Shown piece by piece: positions 1-8,415 of a stretch of DNA of 32,588 nt. The position numbers and the translations under genes were made by a program. How positions within the stretch are numbered: position 1 is the first letter of the stretch; each line of letters opens with the position of its first letter. The stretch spans positions 1 to 32,588 of the forward strand of contig JAZTZV010000097.1 of NCBI GenBank assembly GCA_045637645.1. Direction: 5' to 3'. The notes below the pieces were generated by a model that made no database searches, was not told where the DNA came from, and saw only the letters and a program-made list of their open reading frames with translations. The stretch comes from RGIG1959 sp045637645 (GTDB taxonomy: Bacteria; Bacillota; Clostridia; Oscillospirales; Acutalibacteraceae).

Positions 1-794
1 CTTTCACCGCTTCTTCTGTGAAAGTCTATCTCGGTTCTACCGATGTGACGGACTATTTCACTGTTGAAGAGAATAACGGCAACATCACCTTTGCTTGTGA
101 CGATGTTAAGGCTTTCGGTGCCACTAACAGCTCGATTATCACCGTGGAATACACCGCTGTTTTGAATGAGAACGCTAACCTCGGTTCGCTTGGCAACCCC
201 AACGAAGTGTATCTTGAATACTCCAACAACCCCAACTGGGTTGGTGAAGGTGAAGAGGACGATTCTCCCACGGGCGAAACCAGCAAAGACGTTGTTATTG
301 TGTTCACCTACAAAACGGTTGTCAACAAAGTTGATGAAGACGGCAATGCGTTGACCGGTGCAGAATTCGTTCTTGAGAAATTCAATGTCACTACCAACGC
401 GTGGGAAGCGATTGCTACCAAAAAGAACGACGAAGGCACTACCTTTACTTTTGAGGGCCTCGACGATGGTAACTATCGTTTGACCGAGACGGTTACTCCT
501 ACCGGCTACAACTCCATTGATCCCATTGAGTTTACGGTGACGGCAGAGCATGATGTGTTGTCCGATTCTCCTGCTTTGACCTCTCTTTCGGGTAATGCCA
601 CTACCGGCGAAGCGGTTTTCACCGCTGATTTGACGGCCGGTTCGTTGTCTACGGATATCGTCAACAACTCGGGTTCGAAACTCCCCGAGACCGGCGGCAT
701 CGGTACCACGATTTTCTACATCGTCGGTGCTGTGCTTGTGATTGCTGCGATCGTTCTCTTTGTTGCGAAAAAACGCATGAAGAGCGAGGGCTAA
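1..794 (+). CDS. Backbone pilin, LPXTG-anchored (5' end outside window)
   Basis: This is the C-terminal part of a cell-wall-anchored major pilin; the open frame (phase from base 3) enters from the left edge, so the true start is not visible. The first ~90 residues resemble the D2-type fimbrial isopeptide domain (NPNEVYLEYSNNPNW). A SpaA/Cna_B-type domain follows, with an E-box-like YRLTETVTPTGYN whose Glu would catalyse an intramolecular Lys-Asn bond. The C-terminus is a full sorting signal: LPETG, a hydrophobic span, then KKRMKSEG. The class C sortase immediately downstream is the expected polymerase. Codon use favours C-ending codons (aac, acc, ctc) as in rpmE here, unlike the sortases that follow, which suggests strong expression. 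Pilin identity is firm; shaft rather than tip or base is inferred from the domain set. Confidence 0.88.
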   Translation, partial: FTASSVKVYLGSTDVTDYFTVEENNGNITFACDDVKAFGATNSSIITVEYTAVLNENANLGSLGNPNEVYLEYSNNPNWVGEGEEDDSPTGETSKDVVIVFTYKTVVNKVDEDGNALTGAEFVLEKFNVTTNAWEAIATKKNDEGTTFTFEGLDDGNYRLTETVTPTGYNSIDPIEFTVTAEHDVLSDSPALTSLSGNATTGEAVFTADLTAGSLSTDIVNNSGSKLPETGGIGTTIFYIVGAVLVIAAIVLFVAKKRMKSEG

Positions 795-813
795 TGTAAT
801 TTCCGATGGATGG

Positions 814-842
814 CGAGCGTCGGGGGATCCCCCCGACGCTCG
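814..842 (+). promoter_or_regulatory. Strong intercistronic hairpin after the pilin gene
   Basis: A perfect 13-bp GC-rich stem (CGAGCGTCGGGGG / CCCCCGACGCTCG) closes on a 3-nt loop, 20 nt after the pilin stop and just before the sortase ribosome binding site. No T-run follows, so it is not a classical intrinsic terminator. By analogy with other pilus operons it may protect the 3' end of the abundant pilin mRNA or attenuate transcription into the sortase; that role is inferred. Confidence 0.6.
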
Positions 843-859
843 GCAGTAAGGAGAGTCTT

Positions 860-1693
860 ATGAAAAAGCATATAACTTCGATTATATTGATTGCTGTCTT
901 TTTGATAGGATTGTCCTTGCTGTTATATCCGACTTTCAGCAATTATTGGAATTCGTTACGAAATTCAAAAGCGGTTGCGTCGTATGTGGAAGAAGTTTCG
1001 TCTTTAGAAGAAGACGAGTACGATAAAATCTGGCAGGAAGCACTGCAATATAATGCTGATTTGGCTCAAAGCACGCAACATTTTATTTTAAACGAGGAAG
1101 AGTTATCTCGATATTCCGCGACACTCGATGTGCTTGGTACCGGCATTATGGGGTATGTTGAAATTCCCTCCATCCAAGTCTCTCTCCCGATTTATCATTC
1201 GGCCAATGATGCAGTGTTGCAAAAAGCCGTCGGTCATTTAGAGTGGTCAAGTCTTCCGACAGGCGGTCAAGATACACATTGTGTGATTTCAGGGCATCGA
1301 GGGTTGCCGTCTGCTAAATTATTTACCGATTTGGATCAATTGGTCGAAGGGGATACGTTCGCTTTGTGTGTGTTAGATGAAGTGTTGACGTATGAGGTTT
1401 GTGAGATTTTAACGGTCAACCCCGACGAGGTACAAGATTTGATGATTCAAAAAGGTGAAGATTTGTGTACTTTAGTCACTTGTACGCCGTACGGCATCAA
1501 TACGCACCGATTGCTGATAACAGGCAAACGGGTTGAAACGCCGGAAGAGCACGAAGCGATCCGTGTAACATCCGATGCGCTTCGAATCGAACCTATCGTC
1601 GTTGCTCCTTTGGTGGCGACGGTTATGCTGATGGTTTTGATGGTTGTGCTGTTTGTTCGATCGAAATTTAAGAAAAATGAGGTGACAAAATGA
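860..1693 (+). CDS. Class C (pilus-polymerising) sortase
   Basis: This is a membrane transpeptidase that cleaves LPXTG-type signals and links pilin subunits. The ATG at 860 is chosen because TAAGGAG lies 6 nt upstream; the longer frame from 806 would have to be translated through the hairpin. The protein has 277 residues: an N-terminal membrane segment (about 5-24), the sortase core, and a second hydrophobic span near the C-terminus (about 246-267), the usual class C topology. Catalytic residues are visible: His146 in SGHRGLPSAKLF, Cys208 in TLVTCTPYG and Arg217 in NTHRLL. I do not see the DP(F/W) lid motif common in class C enzymes in the 70-90 region. The stop overlaps the next gene's start (ATGA), so the two are translationally coupled. 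Confidence 0.93.
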   Translation: MKKHITSIILIAVFLIGLSLLLYPTFSNYWNSLRNSKAVASYVEEVSSLEEDEYDKIWQEALQYNADLAQSTQHFILNEEELSRYSATLDVLGTGIMGYVEIPSIQVSLPIYHSANDAVLQKAVGHLEWSSLPTGGQDTHCVISGHRGLPSAKLFTDLDQLVEGDTFALCVLDEVLTYEVCEILTVNPDEVQDLMIQKGEDLCTLVTCTPYGINTHRLLITGKRVETPEEHEAIRVTSDALRIEPIVVAPLVATVMLMVLMVVLFVRSKFKKNEVTK

Positions 1694-2439
1694 AACGTAG
1701 GCTGTTTATCGTATTGTTATGCAGCTTTTTGTTGTCATTCTCTTTTCATGTCGGTGCAAGTGTAGATTTTGATGCAATCGGATCGATCACGGCGGACTTA
1801 AAATACAATAATGTTCCGCTTTCGGGAAGTTCGCTCACGTTGTATGCAGTGGGTGATTTGGTTTGGGAAGATGATGAATATCGAGTTTTGTTAAAAGACG
1901 ATTATCGTGACAGTGATTTGCCTGTAACGGATTTGCATACCAAAGATGTGGCTTTTCAGTACGATGCATTCACAAAGAAACATGATGTGCAGGGAGCAAC
2001 CGAAACAGCAGATACGAACGGTAGGGTTTTGTTTTCTTCGCTTCCGGTCGGAGTATATTTGGTGTCAGGCTTTCAATCGTCGAGTGATAATCTTACGATG
2101 GATCCGTTTTTGGTGACGGTACCATATCTTGTTGACGGTGAATTCGTTTATGAGATGAATGCCAATCCGAAAGTTTCGCTGGATTTTGATTATTCGCAGG
2201 GAGATCGTCCAGAGACACCTGACAATCCGAGCGATGACCCGGAAAATGATGTGGAATTTCCCGATGGTTCCAAAGACCCGGAAGGTGATGAACATACACC
2301 GAATGATTCTGAAAAAATTCCTCAAACAGGGCAATTGAAGTGGCCTGTTCCTGTGTTGTCGATCGGCGGTTTGACGCTGGTGTTCGTTGGATGGTGGATG
2401 TTGCTTGATCGGGGGAAGAAACCGCATGATAAAGCGTAA
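1690..2439 (+). CDS. Minor/basal pilin-like protein with IPQTG sorting signal
   Basis: This is a 249-residue secreted protein. Its signal peptide (MKRRLFIVLLCSF..., cleavage probably after VGA) is followed by a Cna_B-like beta-sandwich with a typical 'GRVLFSSLPVGVYLV' ending, a Pro/Asp/Glu-rich stalk (about 170-208), and a sorting signal with IPQTG at 210-214, a hydrophobic span and a basic tail. The ATG at 1690 overlaps the sortase stop, and GAGGTG lies just upstream. The stalk and the non-canonical motif suggest a basal or accessory subunit anchored to the wall, possibly by the second sortase encoded next. Sequence outside the sorting signal is divergent, so the exact pilin class is uncertain. 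Confidence 0.8.
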   Translation: MKRRLFIVLLCSFLLSFSFHVGASVDFDAIGSITADLKYNNVPLSGSSLTLYAVGDLVWEDDEYRVLLKDDYRDSDLPVTDLHTKDVAFQYDAFTKKHDVQGATETADTNGRVLFSSLPVGVYLVSGFQSSSDNLTMDPFLVTVPYLVDGEFVYEMNANPKVSLDFDYSQGDRPETPDNPSDDPENDVEFPDGSKDPEGDEHTPNDSEKIPQTGQLKWPVPVLSIGGLTLVFVGWWMLLDRGKKPHDKA

Positions 2440-3046
2440 ACTTGGTATCGGATGTATCTTGTTCGGTGTCGTGTTGCTGTTGGGTGCGGGGACGCTGTTG
2501 ATTCACAACCATATGGAGAATCAACAAGCGCAGATCACGTCGCAACAAGTGCTTGAAAAAATCACAGAGCATATCGATTCCACAGAAGATCACGCGGATG
2601 CGGAAGATGTTACATCGGTTCCGTTAGACACAAAAGATGATGTCGCGGCAGATTTTCCGATTGTCGTGATCGATTCAAATGCGTATGTAGGGTATTTGTC
2701 GTTGCCGACCCTTGCGTTGGAACTTCCCGTGCTTGCAGACACCGATCAATCGTTGCTTCAAATAGCGCCGTGCCGTTATCAAGGTACGGTGAACGGCAAG
2801 GATTTGGTGATTGGTGCACATAATTATCAAAGCCATTTCGGTCGATTAACAGAGCTTTCGATCGGAGATTTGGTGACGTTCACCGATATGAACGGTGCAC
2901 GCACGGCGTATTCGGTTGTATCTCTTGAAATTCTTGACCCATATGCGGTGGAAGATTTGACGGCGGGCGAATATCCGTTGACGTTGTACACGTGTACATA
3001 CGGCGGTGCAAGCCGCGTGACGGTTCGTTTAGATCGTGAATACTGA
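2426..3046 (+). CDS. Second sortase family transpeptidase
   Basis: The start at ATG 2426 lies inside the end of the minor pilin gene (14-nt overlap) and has GGGGGAAG upstream; an earlier in-frame ATG at 2387 would cut the upstream gene deeply. The protein has 206 residues, with one N-terminal membrane anchor (about 7-25), a variable linker and a sortase core. Visible catalytic residues are His132 (VIGAHNYQSHFG), Cys190 (TLYTCTYGG) and a downstream Arg (SRVTVR, 197 or 201). There is no C-terminal membrane span, unlike the class C enzyme upstream, so a wall-anchoring role for the finished pilus or the IPQTG protein is likely. Assignment to a specific sortase class is not secure. Confidence 0.88.
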   Translation: MIKRKLGIGCILFGVVLLLGAGTLLIHNHMENQQAQITSQQVLEKITEHIDSTEDHADAEDVTSVPLDTKDDVAADFPIVVIDSNAYVGYLSLPTLALELPVLADTDQSLLQIAPCRYQGTVNGKDLVIGAHNYQSHFGRLTELSIGDLVTFTDMNGARTAYSVVSLEILDPYAVEDLTAGEYPLTLYTCTYGGASRVTVRLDREY

Positions 3047-3050
3047 AAGA

Positions 3051-3080
3051 AAAAGGGCTGTTTCATACAGTCCTTTTTTC
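3051..3080 (+). terminator. Rho-independent terminator of the pilus operon
   Basis: A stem of about 10 bp (AAAGGGCTGT / ACAGTCCTTT with one G-U pair) has a short loop and ends in a T-tract, directly after the sortase stop. Confidence 0.85.
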
Positions 3081-3091
3081 TATGTAAACCA

Positions 3092-3119
3092 TTGCAAAAG
3101 ATTGAAAAAATGGTATAAT
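3092..3119 (+). promoter_or_regulatory. Sigma-A promoter upstream of ligA
   Basis: The -35 is TTGCAA (3092-3097) and the -10 TATAAT (3114-3119), with a 16-bp spacer and a TGN extension before the -10. It lies just after the pilus terminator and 37 nt before the ligA start. Confidence 0.75.
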
Positions 3120-3155
3120 AACAATATTAGTAACAATAACGAATGGGGGATCGGC

Positions 3156-5135
3156 ATGGATTTCGAGACGGCAAAATATCGCGTTGATGAATTGCGTCAA
3201 ATAATTGATTATCACAGTGATCGTTATTATAATCTGGATGAACCCGAAATCGAAGACGATGAATTTGATGCGTTGACGCGTGAATTGAAATCGCTTGAAG
3301 AGCAATTTCCTGCTTTGGTCACGTCGGATTCTTATACGCAACGTGTTCACGGTGCGGTGTCGGCGTTGTTTACGCCCGTAACGCATGAAGTCCCTCTCCA
3401 AAGCCTTCAAGATGTTTTCTCTGAAGATGAATTGTTGGCGTTTGATCGTCGCGTGCGCGAAATTGTGCCAAATCCTGTTTATGTGGTTGAACCGAAAATT
3501 GATGGTTTATCCGTTGCAATTGAATATATCGATGGTAAGCTCGTGCGCGGGGCAACACGCGGCGATGGTCAAGTCGGCGAGGATATTACGGCGAATTTGT
3601 TGCAAATTCGATGCATCCCTCATGTGTTAAAGAAGGCACTGCCGCGTGTGATCGTACGCGGTGAAGTGTATATGTCTCGTCAAACGTTTGCCAAGCTGGT
3701 GGCGAAACAAGAAGAAAACGGTGAAAAAACGTTTAAAAATCCGCGTAATGCGGCGGCAGGCTCGCTTCGACAAAAAGATCCCGCCGTTACAAAATCGCGT
3801 AAACTTGACATGTTTGCTTTTAATTTACAACTGGTTGAAGGTGTTGAAATTCACTCTCATGCACAATCGATTGAATTGTTGCGTCAACTTGGGCTGCCTG
3901 TGATTCCAACGGCAGTTGTTGCGACTTCGATTGAAGAAGCGGTTGAGGAGGTGCGTCGACTGGGAGATGCGCGTCCGACCCTTGCGTTTGACATGGACGG
4001 AGCCGTTATTAAAGTGGATGATTTCGAGCAACGAAAACGCCTCGGAACAACAGGAAAATACCCCAAATGGGCGGTCGCTTTTAAATATCCACCTGAGGAA
4101 AAGGAAACCACACTTCTGGATGTGGAGTTTCAAGTCGGCAGAACGGGTGTGGTGACCCCGATCGGTGTGTTTGATCCCGTGATGTTGGCAGGAACGACGG
4201 TCAGCCGTGCCACACTTCATAATATGGATTTCATTGCCGAGAAGGATCTTTGTATCGGCGATACTGTGATGCTTCGCAAAGCGGGTGAGATTATTCCTGA
4301 AGTGGTGCGCGTGGTTGCTCATGCTGAAAATGCCGAGAAAGTTGCTTATCCGACGGTTTGTCCTTCGTGTTCAGGCGCCTTAACGCGTGAGGATGGGGAA
4401 GCGGCGGTTCGATGCAACAATCCCGATTGTCCTGCACAATTGATGCGCAATTTGGTGCATTTTGCGTCGCGAGATGCCATGGATATCGAAGGTCTCGGTC
4501 CTGCGGTTGTGGAATTGCTTGTTGAAAACGGTATTGTATCCCGCGCCTATGATTTGTATCATGTATCGTTGGATCGTGTTGCGACGTTGGAACGCATGGG
4601 AGAAACGTCGGCGCAAAATTTGATCGAGGCAATAGAAAAATCGAAAGAAAACGAGCTTTCGCGCGTGATTTATGCGCTCGGAATTCGTCATATCGGACAA
4701 AAAGCGGCAAAGCTTCTGGCGGTGCATTTCGGGTCAATGGAAAATATTGTGAATGCGACGGTTGAAGATATGTGCTGTATGGATGGTTTTGGAACGGTCA
4801 TGGCACAGAGCGTTGTGGATTTCTTTTCCCATGAATCGTCTCGCGAATTGGTGAAAGAACTCTCCGAGGCAGGTGTGAATATGGTCGATACCACCGAAAA
4901 AGCGGACGATCGCTTTGCGGGATTGACCTTTGTGTTGACAGGTACGCTCCCGACATTGACGCGTTCACAAGCTTCGGAATGGATCGAACGCTACGGCGGC
5001 AAAACGTCGAGCAGTGTTTCGAAAAAGACCTCGATCGTGCTGGCGGGTGAAGATGCCGGCAGTAAGCTTGTCAAAGCGCAACAGCTTGGTATAAAGATTA
5101 TTGATGAAGCGGAATTTATGACCATGGTGGAATAA
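3156..5135 (+). CDS. ligA: NAD-dependent DNA ligase
   Basis: It seals 3'-OH/5'-phosphate nicks in replication and repair using NAD+ as AMP donor. The start is the ATG at 3156 (MDFETAKYRVDEL), preceded by GGGGGA; the extra 40 codons to 3036 cross the promoter and terminator and are not coding. Its 659 residues match the family. Domain order: Ia domain (1-70), adenylation domain with the KIDG motif (Lys114 nucleophile), OB fold, a four-Cys zinc finger (CPSCSG and CNNPDC), helix-hairpin-helix repeats (about 470-570) and a C-terminal BRCT domain (about 580-659). It heads a probable transcription unit with the next two genes (gaps of 15 and 10 nt). Confidence 0.97.
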   Translation: MDFETAKYRVDELRQIIDYHSDRYYNLDEPEIEDDEFDALTRELKSLEEQFPALVTSDSYTQRVHGAVSALFTPVTHEVPLQSLQDVFSEDELLAFDRRVREIVPNPVYVVEPKIDGLSVAIEYIDGKLVRGATRGDGQVGEDITANLLQIRCIPHVLKKALPRVIVRGEVYMSRQTFAKLVAKQEENGEKTFKNPRNAAAGSLRQKDPAVTKSRKLDMFAFNLQLVEGVEIHSHAQSIELLRQLGLPVIPTAVVATSIEEAVEEVRRLGDARPTLAFDMDGAVIKVDDFEQRKRLGTTGKYPKWAVAFKYPPEEKETTLLDVEFQVGRTGVVTPIGVFDPVMLAGTTVSRATLHNMDFIAEKDLCIGDTVMLRKAGEIIPEVVRVVAHAENAEKVAYPTVCPSCSGALTREDGEAAVRCNNPDCPAQLMRNLVHFASRDAMDIEGLGPAVVELLVENGIVSRAYDLYHVSLDRVATLERMGETSAQNLIEAIEKSKENELSRVIYALGIRHIGQKAAKLLAVHFGSMENIVNATVEDMCCMDGFGTVMAQSVVDFFSHESSRELVKELSEAGVNMVDTTEKADDRFAGLTFVLTGTLPTLTRSQASEWIERYGGKTSSSVSKKTSIVLAGEDAGSKLVKAQQLGIKIIDEAEFMTMVE

Positions 5136-5150
5136 AGAGGAGGAGTTACA

Positions 5151-6386
5151 ATGACGGAACAACGTTTAGCCGAACTTTTGGGTATCGACGAGTGGCCTGC
5201 GGAATATACACAGGAACTCGAGGGATTCAATAATGAATGGGAATCGATTCGCTCGTTGCCTTTGCTGGATAAAGAAACGCTTTACGCTCTCGCGGACGAG
5301 GGCTTCGTTGCACAGGAGTGTCTTGAAGATGTGTTTGCGTGCCTTGAGAAAATCAAGGCGGATGAAGAATTGTGTTTTGCGCTCCAAGCGGTGTATTATA
5401 TGCTTTGCGAATATCGTTTGCCGAGCGAAAATGAATTTTATAAAGAGCCTTGCGCACCTTCACTTGGCGAATACCGTTTTACTTTCACCATGATTATTTT
5501 GATCAAATGCTTGATGCGCGGTGTTGCCAAAGCGCGTGAACGCGGCATTCCCGAGGAGCTGATCGCGCAGCATAAAGGTGCGGCGAACGGCGATCGTCTT
5601 GATGGTACCGGTCCGTTCGGTGCGCCGAATATGTTTCATTGGCGCGCGGTTTGCGCGTTTGCGACGATGTATTCTCTTGGTGCGTTTCGTTATGAGCCCG
5701 AGCGTGTGCCGCCCGGATATCGTATGCTTCGCCGTAAAGCGGACGGCAAATTGCTGATGCTGTATACGGCGGCGCGCGAATTTGATGAATTCGGTCAATT
5801 TATTTGGAGTGCCGAACAGACGGTGTTCACTTCCAAAGAATCGAAAGGCCGATTTGACGGCTATGTGATCACACCTGACGGTCGTGTGGTAGACCGTTAC
5901 GTGTCGTTGAATGCTGACGAATGGGAAGTGGCATTTGATGCAGGCGACACGGCGCTCAGTTTCCACATCCCGCCCGATATCCCGTATAATGCTGAAAATG
6001 CGGCGGATTCATTTAAACAGGCTGTTGAATTTTTTACAAAGTACTATCCCGATATGAATGTAAAATCCATTCAAAGTTATTCGTGGTTGTATAGCCCGCA
6101 ACTGACCTCGTTGCTTCCCGAAACAAGCGGAATCAACCGTTTAAATAAAGAGTTGTATTTGGCACCTGTTCCTTCGGGACCCGACGGATTCTATTCGTTT
6201 GTGTTTAAAACCGATGCCGCGAACTTTGATTTGGATACGGTTGAAGCTGATACGTCGCTCAAACGCGGATTTGTGGCATTTGTAAAAAACGGCGGGCGAG
6301 TACATAACGGTTTCATGTATCTTCCTGCGGCGGATGTGCATCGTTTTAACGCGAATGCGCATGAATTATATGCAACAGACTTATAA
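5151..6386 (+). CDS. Acyltransferase-domain protein (NAT_N / GNAT_C type)
   Basis: A 411-residue soluble protein with RBS GAGGAG before the ATG. There is no signal peptide or membrane segment. From memory of the family, the C-terminal part (about 265-400), with SFHIP near 275 and SWLYSPQL and LLPETSGINR further on, matches the GNAT-like C-terminal domain found with an N-acyltransferase N-terminal domain in many gut Firmicutes; the N-terminal ~130 residues are helical and acidic. The substrate is unknown. It lies between ligA and an ABC-F gene, overlapping neither, and the context gives no clear pathway. The family call is moderate and the activity is inferred from structure-based naming of the family only. 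Confidence 0.6.
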   Translation: MTEQRLAELLGIDEWPAEYTQELEGFNNEWESIRSLPLLDKETLYALADEGFVAQECLEDVFACLEKIKADEELCFALQAVYYMLCEYRLPSENEFYKEPCAPSLGEYRFTFTMIILIKCLMRGVAKARERGIPEELIAQHKGAANGDRLDGTGPFGAPNMFHWRAVCAFATMYSLGAFRYEPERVPPGYRMLRRKADGKLLMLYTAAREFDEFGQFIWSAEQTVFTSKESKGRFDGYVITPDGRVVDRYVSLNADEWEVAFDAGDTALSFHIPPDIPYNAENAADSFKQAVEFFTKYYPDMNVKSIQSYSWLYSPQLTSLLPETSGINRLNKELYLAPVPSGPDGFYSFVFKTDAANFDLDTVEADTSLKRGFVAFVKNGGRVHNGFMYLPAADVHRFNANAHELYATDL

Positions 6387-6396
6387 GGAGTGAAGA

Positions 6397-8319
6397 ATGA
6401 TGCCGCTTTTGAGCGCCCATCATTTAAGTAAATATTTCGGCGAACGCGTCTTGTTCCGTGATGTCAGTTTCGATGTGGAGGATAAAAGTCGTATCGGGCT
6501 TGTCGGGGCGAACGGATCCGGAAAAACAACGTTGTTTCATATGTTGACCGGTGAAATTTCGGCCGATGAAGGTCAAGTTGTCAAATTGAAATCCGCGCGC
6601 ATCGGTTATATGCAACAGCATATGAGCGGCGATGCGTCTGTGACGTTGTTTGAAGATGTATTGGCGGTGTTTGCACCGCTGATGGCGATGGAGGAACAAT
6701 TGGAGATGCAGTTGACTCTCCTTGCCGATCCCGCTCATGCGGAGGATGTGCGTTTGATCGAAGAGCACGACCGACTTCGGGAGCGATTTGAAGCGGAAGG
6801 CGGACTGTATTTTCGCTCGCGTGTTCGCTCGGCACTTCTCGGACTTGGATTTTCCGAGCACGATTTGACACGTACTATGGATACGTTCAGTGGCGGTCAG
6901 CGATCGAAAGCCGCCATGGCGCGATTGCTGTTGTCGGACAGCAATTTGTTGCTTCTTGACGAACCGACCAACCACCTCGATATTGCGGCGGTGGAATGGT
7001 TAGAAGGTTTTTTGAGTGAGTACCGCGGTGCCCTGATCGTGATTTCCCACGACCGTTATTTTTTGGATCGTGTGACCAATAAAACGCTGGAACTGTCTAA
7101 CGGTCGTTTGTATGTGACCAACGGTAATTATTCGGCACATAAAGAAAAACGTGCACAAGACATGGAGATCGAACGTAAGCACTATGTGCACGCTCAGCGC
7201 GAGATCAAGCGCATCGAGGATAATATTACGCTTCTCAAACAATGGAACCGTGAAAAAAGCATACGTGCGGCGGAGAGCCGTGAAAAGCGTGTGGAACGTT
7301 TAAAAGCGGAGCTTGTCATTCCCGAGGAAGAGCTTGCGTCGATTCGTTTCGATTTCACAGCCGATAAAACAAGCGGTAATGATGTGATCCAAGCAGGTGA
7401 ACTTGCGAAATCGTTTAACGGAAAATCGCTTTTCTCGAACGTGGATCTGCATTTGAGGCGCGGCGAGCGAGTGTTTTTGTACGGACCGAACGGTTGCGGA
7501 AAAACTACGCTGTTGAAAATCATCCATAATTTGATGGAGGCGGATCGCGGTTTTGTTCGTCTGGGTTCCAATGTCTCGATCGGCTATTATGATCAAACGC
7601 AAAGCGGATTGTCGGACGAAAAGATGGCAATCGATGAATTGTGGGATGCGTATCCGCAAATGACGCAAACGCAGATTCGAAGTGCCATGGCGGCGTTTTT
7701 GTTCCGCGGCGATGATGTGTTCAAACAAGTTGGTTTGTTGAGCGGTGGTGAACGTGCTCGCTTGCTCTTACTTAAGTTGATGCTTGCGGGCGATAACTTG
7801 TTGCTTCTCGACGAACCGACCAACCATTTGGATATCGCTTCGCGAGAAGCTCTTGAGGACGCGCTGTCGGGATACGACGGAACCATGCTGATCGTGTCTC
7901 ACGATCGCTATTTTATCAATCGTATGGCACGTCGCATGATTCATTTGACGGATGCGGGTACGCTTTCCGTTGAAGGCGGTTATGATGCACTGTGTGAACG
8001 TTTGGAACGTGATCGTGCAAGAACCGAAACACCCGCTCAAACACCTGTAAAAGCCAAAACAAGCGGTGGTTCTCAAAAACGCGAGGTTGTTGAGCTTCGA
8101 CGCAAAACAAGTGCACAACTCCGTGCGGTGGAACAACAAATCACCAAAGCGGAGGAAGAAGCGGCTACTGTAAAAGAACAGTTGGCTTTGCCCGAAACGG
8201 CGGCGGATTATGAAAAAGTGCTCGAACTGTCGCAAGTCATCGACCGTTGTGATGAAGAGCTTTTGGAACTTATGACACAATGGGAAGAACTCCAAAGTGC
8301 TTTGGAAGAGTTAATATAA
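6397..8319 (+). CDS. ABC-F family ATPase (ribosome-associated)
   Basis: A soluble protein with two fused ABC domains and no membrane part, the ABC-F pattern; such proteins act at the ribosomal E site in translation control or antibiotic protection. AAGGAG precedes the ATG ATG start. Seen in order: Walker A GANGSGKTT (about 38-46), signature FSGGQRSKAAMARLLL (164 on), Walker B LLLLDEPTNHLD, the interdomain P-site tRNA interaction linker rich in Lys/Arg/Glu (about 245-310), second Walker A GPNGCGKTT (363 on), second signature LSGGERARLL, second Walker B LLLLDEPTNHLD, and a C-terminal charged coiled coil (about 560-640). The 640-residue length and C-terminal extension resemble Bacillus YdiF. Whether it gives resistance cannot be told. 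Confidence 0.92.
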   Translation: MMPLLSAHHLSKYFGERVLFRDVSFDVEDKSRIGLVGANGSGKTTLFHMLTGEISADEGQVVKLKSARIGYMQQHMSGDASVTLFEDVLAVFAPLMAMEEQLEMQLTLLADPAHAEDVRLIEEHDRLRERFEAEGGLYFRSRVRSALLGLGFSEHDLTRTMDTFSGGQRSKAAMARLLLSDSNLLLLDEPTNHLDIAAVEWLEGFLSEYRGALIVISHDRYFLDRVTNKTLELSNGRLYVTNGNYSAHKEKRAQDMEIERKHYVHAQREIKRIEDNITLLKQWNREKSIRAAESREKRVERLKAELVIPEEELASIRFDFTADKTSGNDVIQAGELAKSFNGKSLFSNVDLHLRRGERVFLYGPNGCGKTTLLKIIHNLMEADRGFVRLGSNVSIGYYDQTQSGLSDEKMAIDELWDAYPQMTQTQIRSAMAAFLFRGDDVFKQVGLLSGGERARLLLLKLMLAGDNLLLLDEPTNHLDIASREALEDALSGYDGTMLIVSHDRYFINRMARRMIHLTDAGTLSVEGGYDALCERLERDRARTETPAQTPVKAKTSGGSQKREVVELRRKTSAQLRAVEQQITKAEEEAATVKEQLALPETAADYEKVLELSQVIDRCDEELLELMTQWEELQSALEELI

Positions 8320-8320
8320 A

Positions 8321-8356
8321 AAAGAATCCCTTGCCGATTGTGAGGGATTCTTTTTG
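8321..8356 (+). terminator. Rho-independent terminator after the ABC-F gene
   Basis: A perfect 10-bp stem (AAGAATCCCT / AGGGATTCTT) with an 11-nt loop is followed by TTTTT, starting 2 nt after the stop. It ends the ligA transcription unit. Confidence 0.88.
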
Positions 8357-8415
8357 TTTATTTGGAAATGAAAGGGGAACGCTAACACAAAGATTTTATA
8401 AAAGGGTGTGTTGGC

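Noticed and set aside
824..831. GGATCC inside the hairpin as a cloning or assembly join
   Set aside because: The site is at the centre of a natural 13-bp stem, and the gene order across it is the normal pilin-sortase order.
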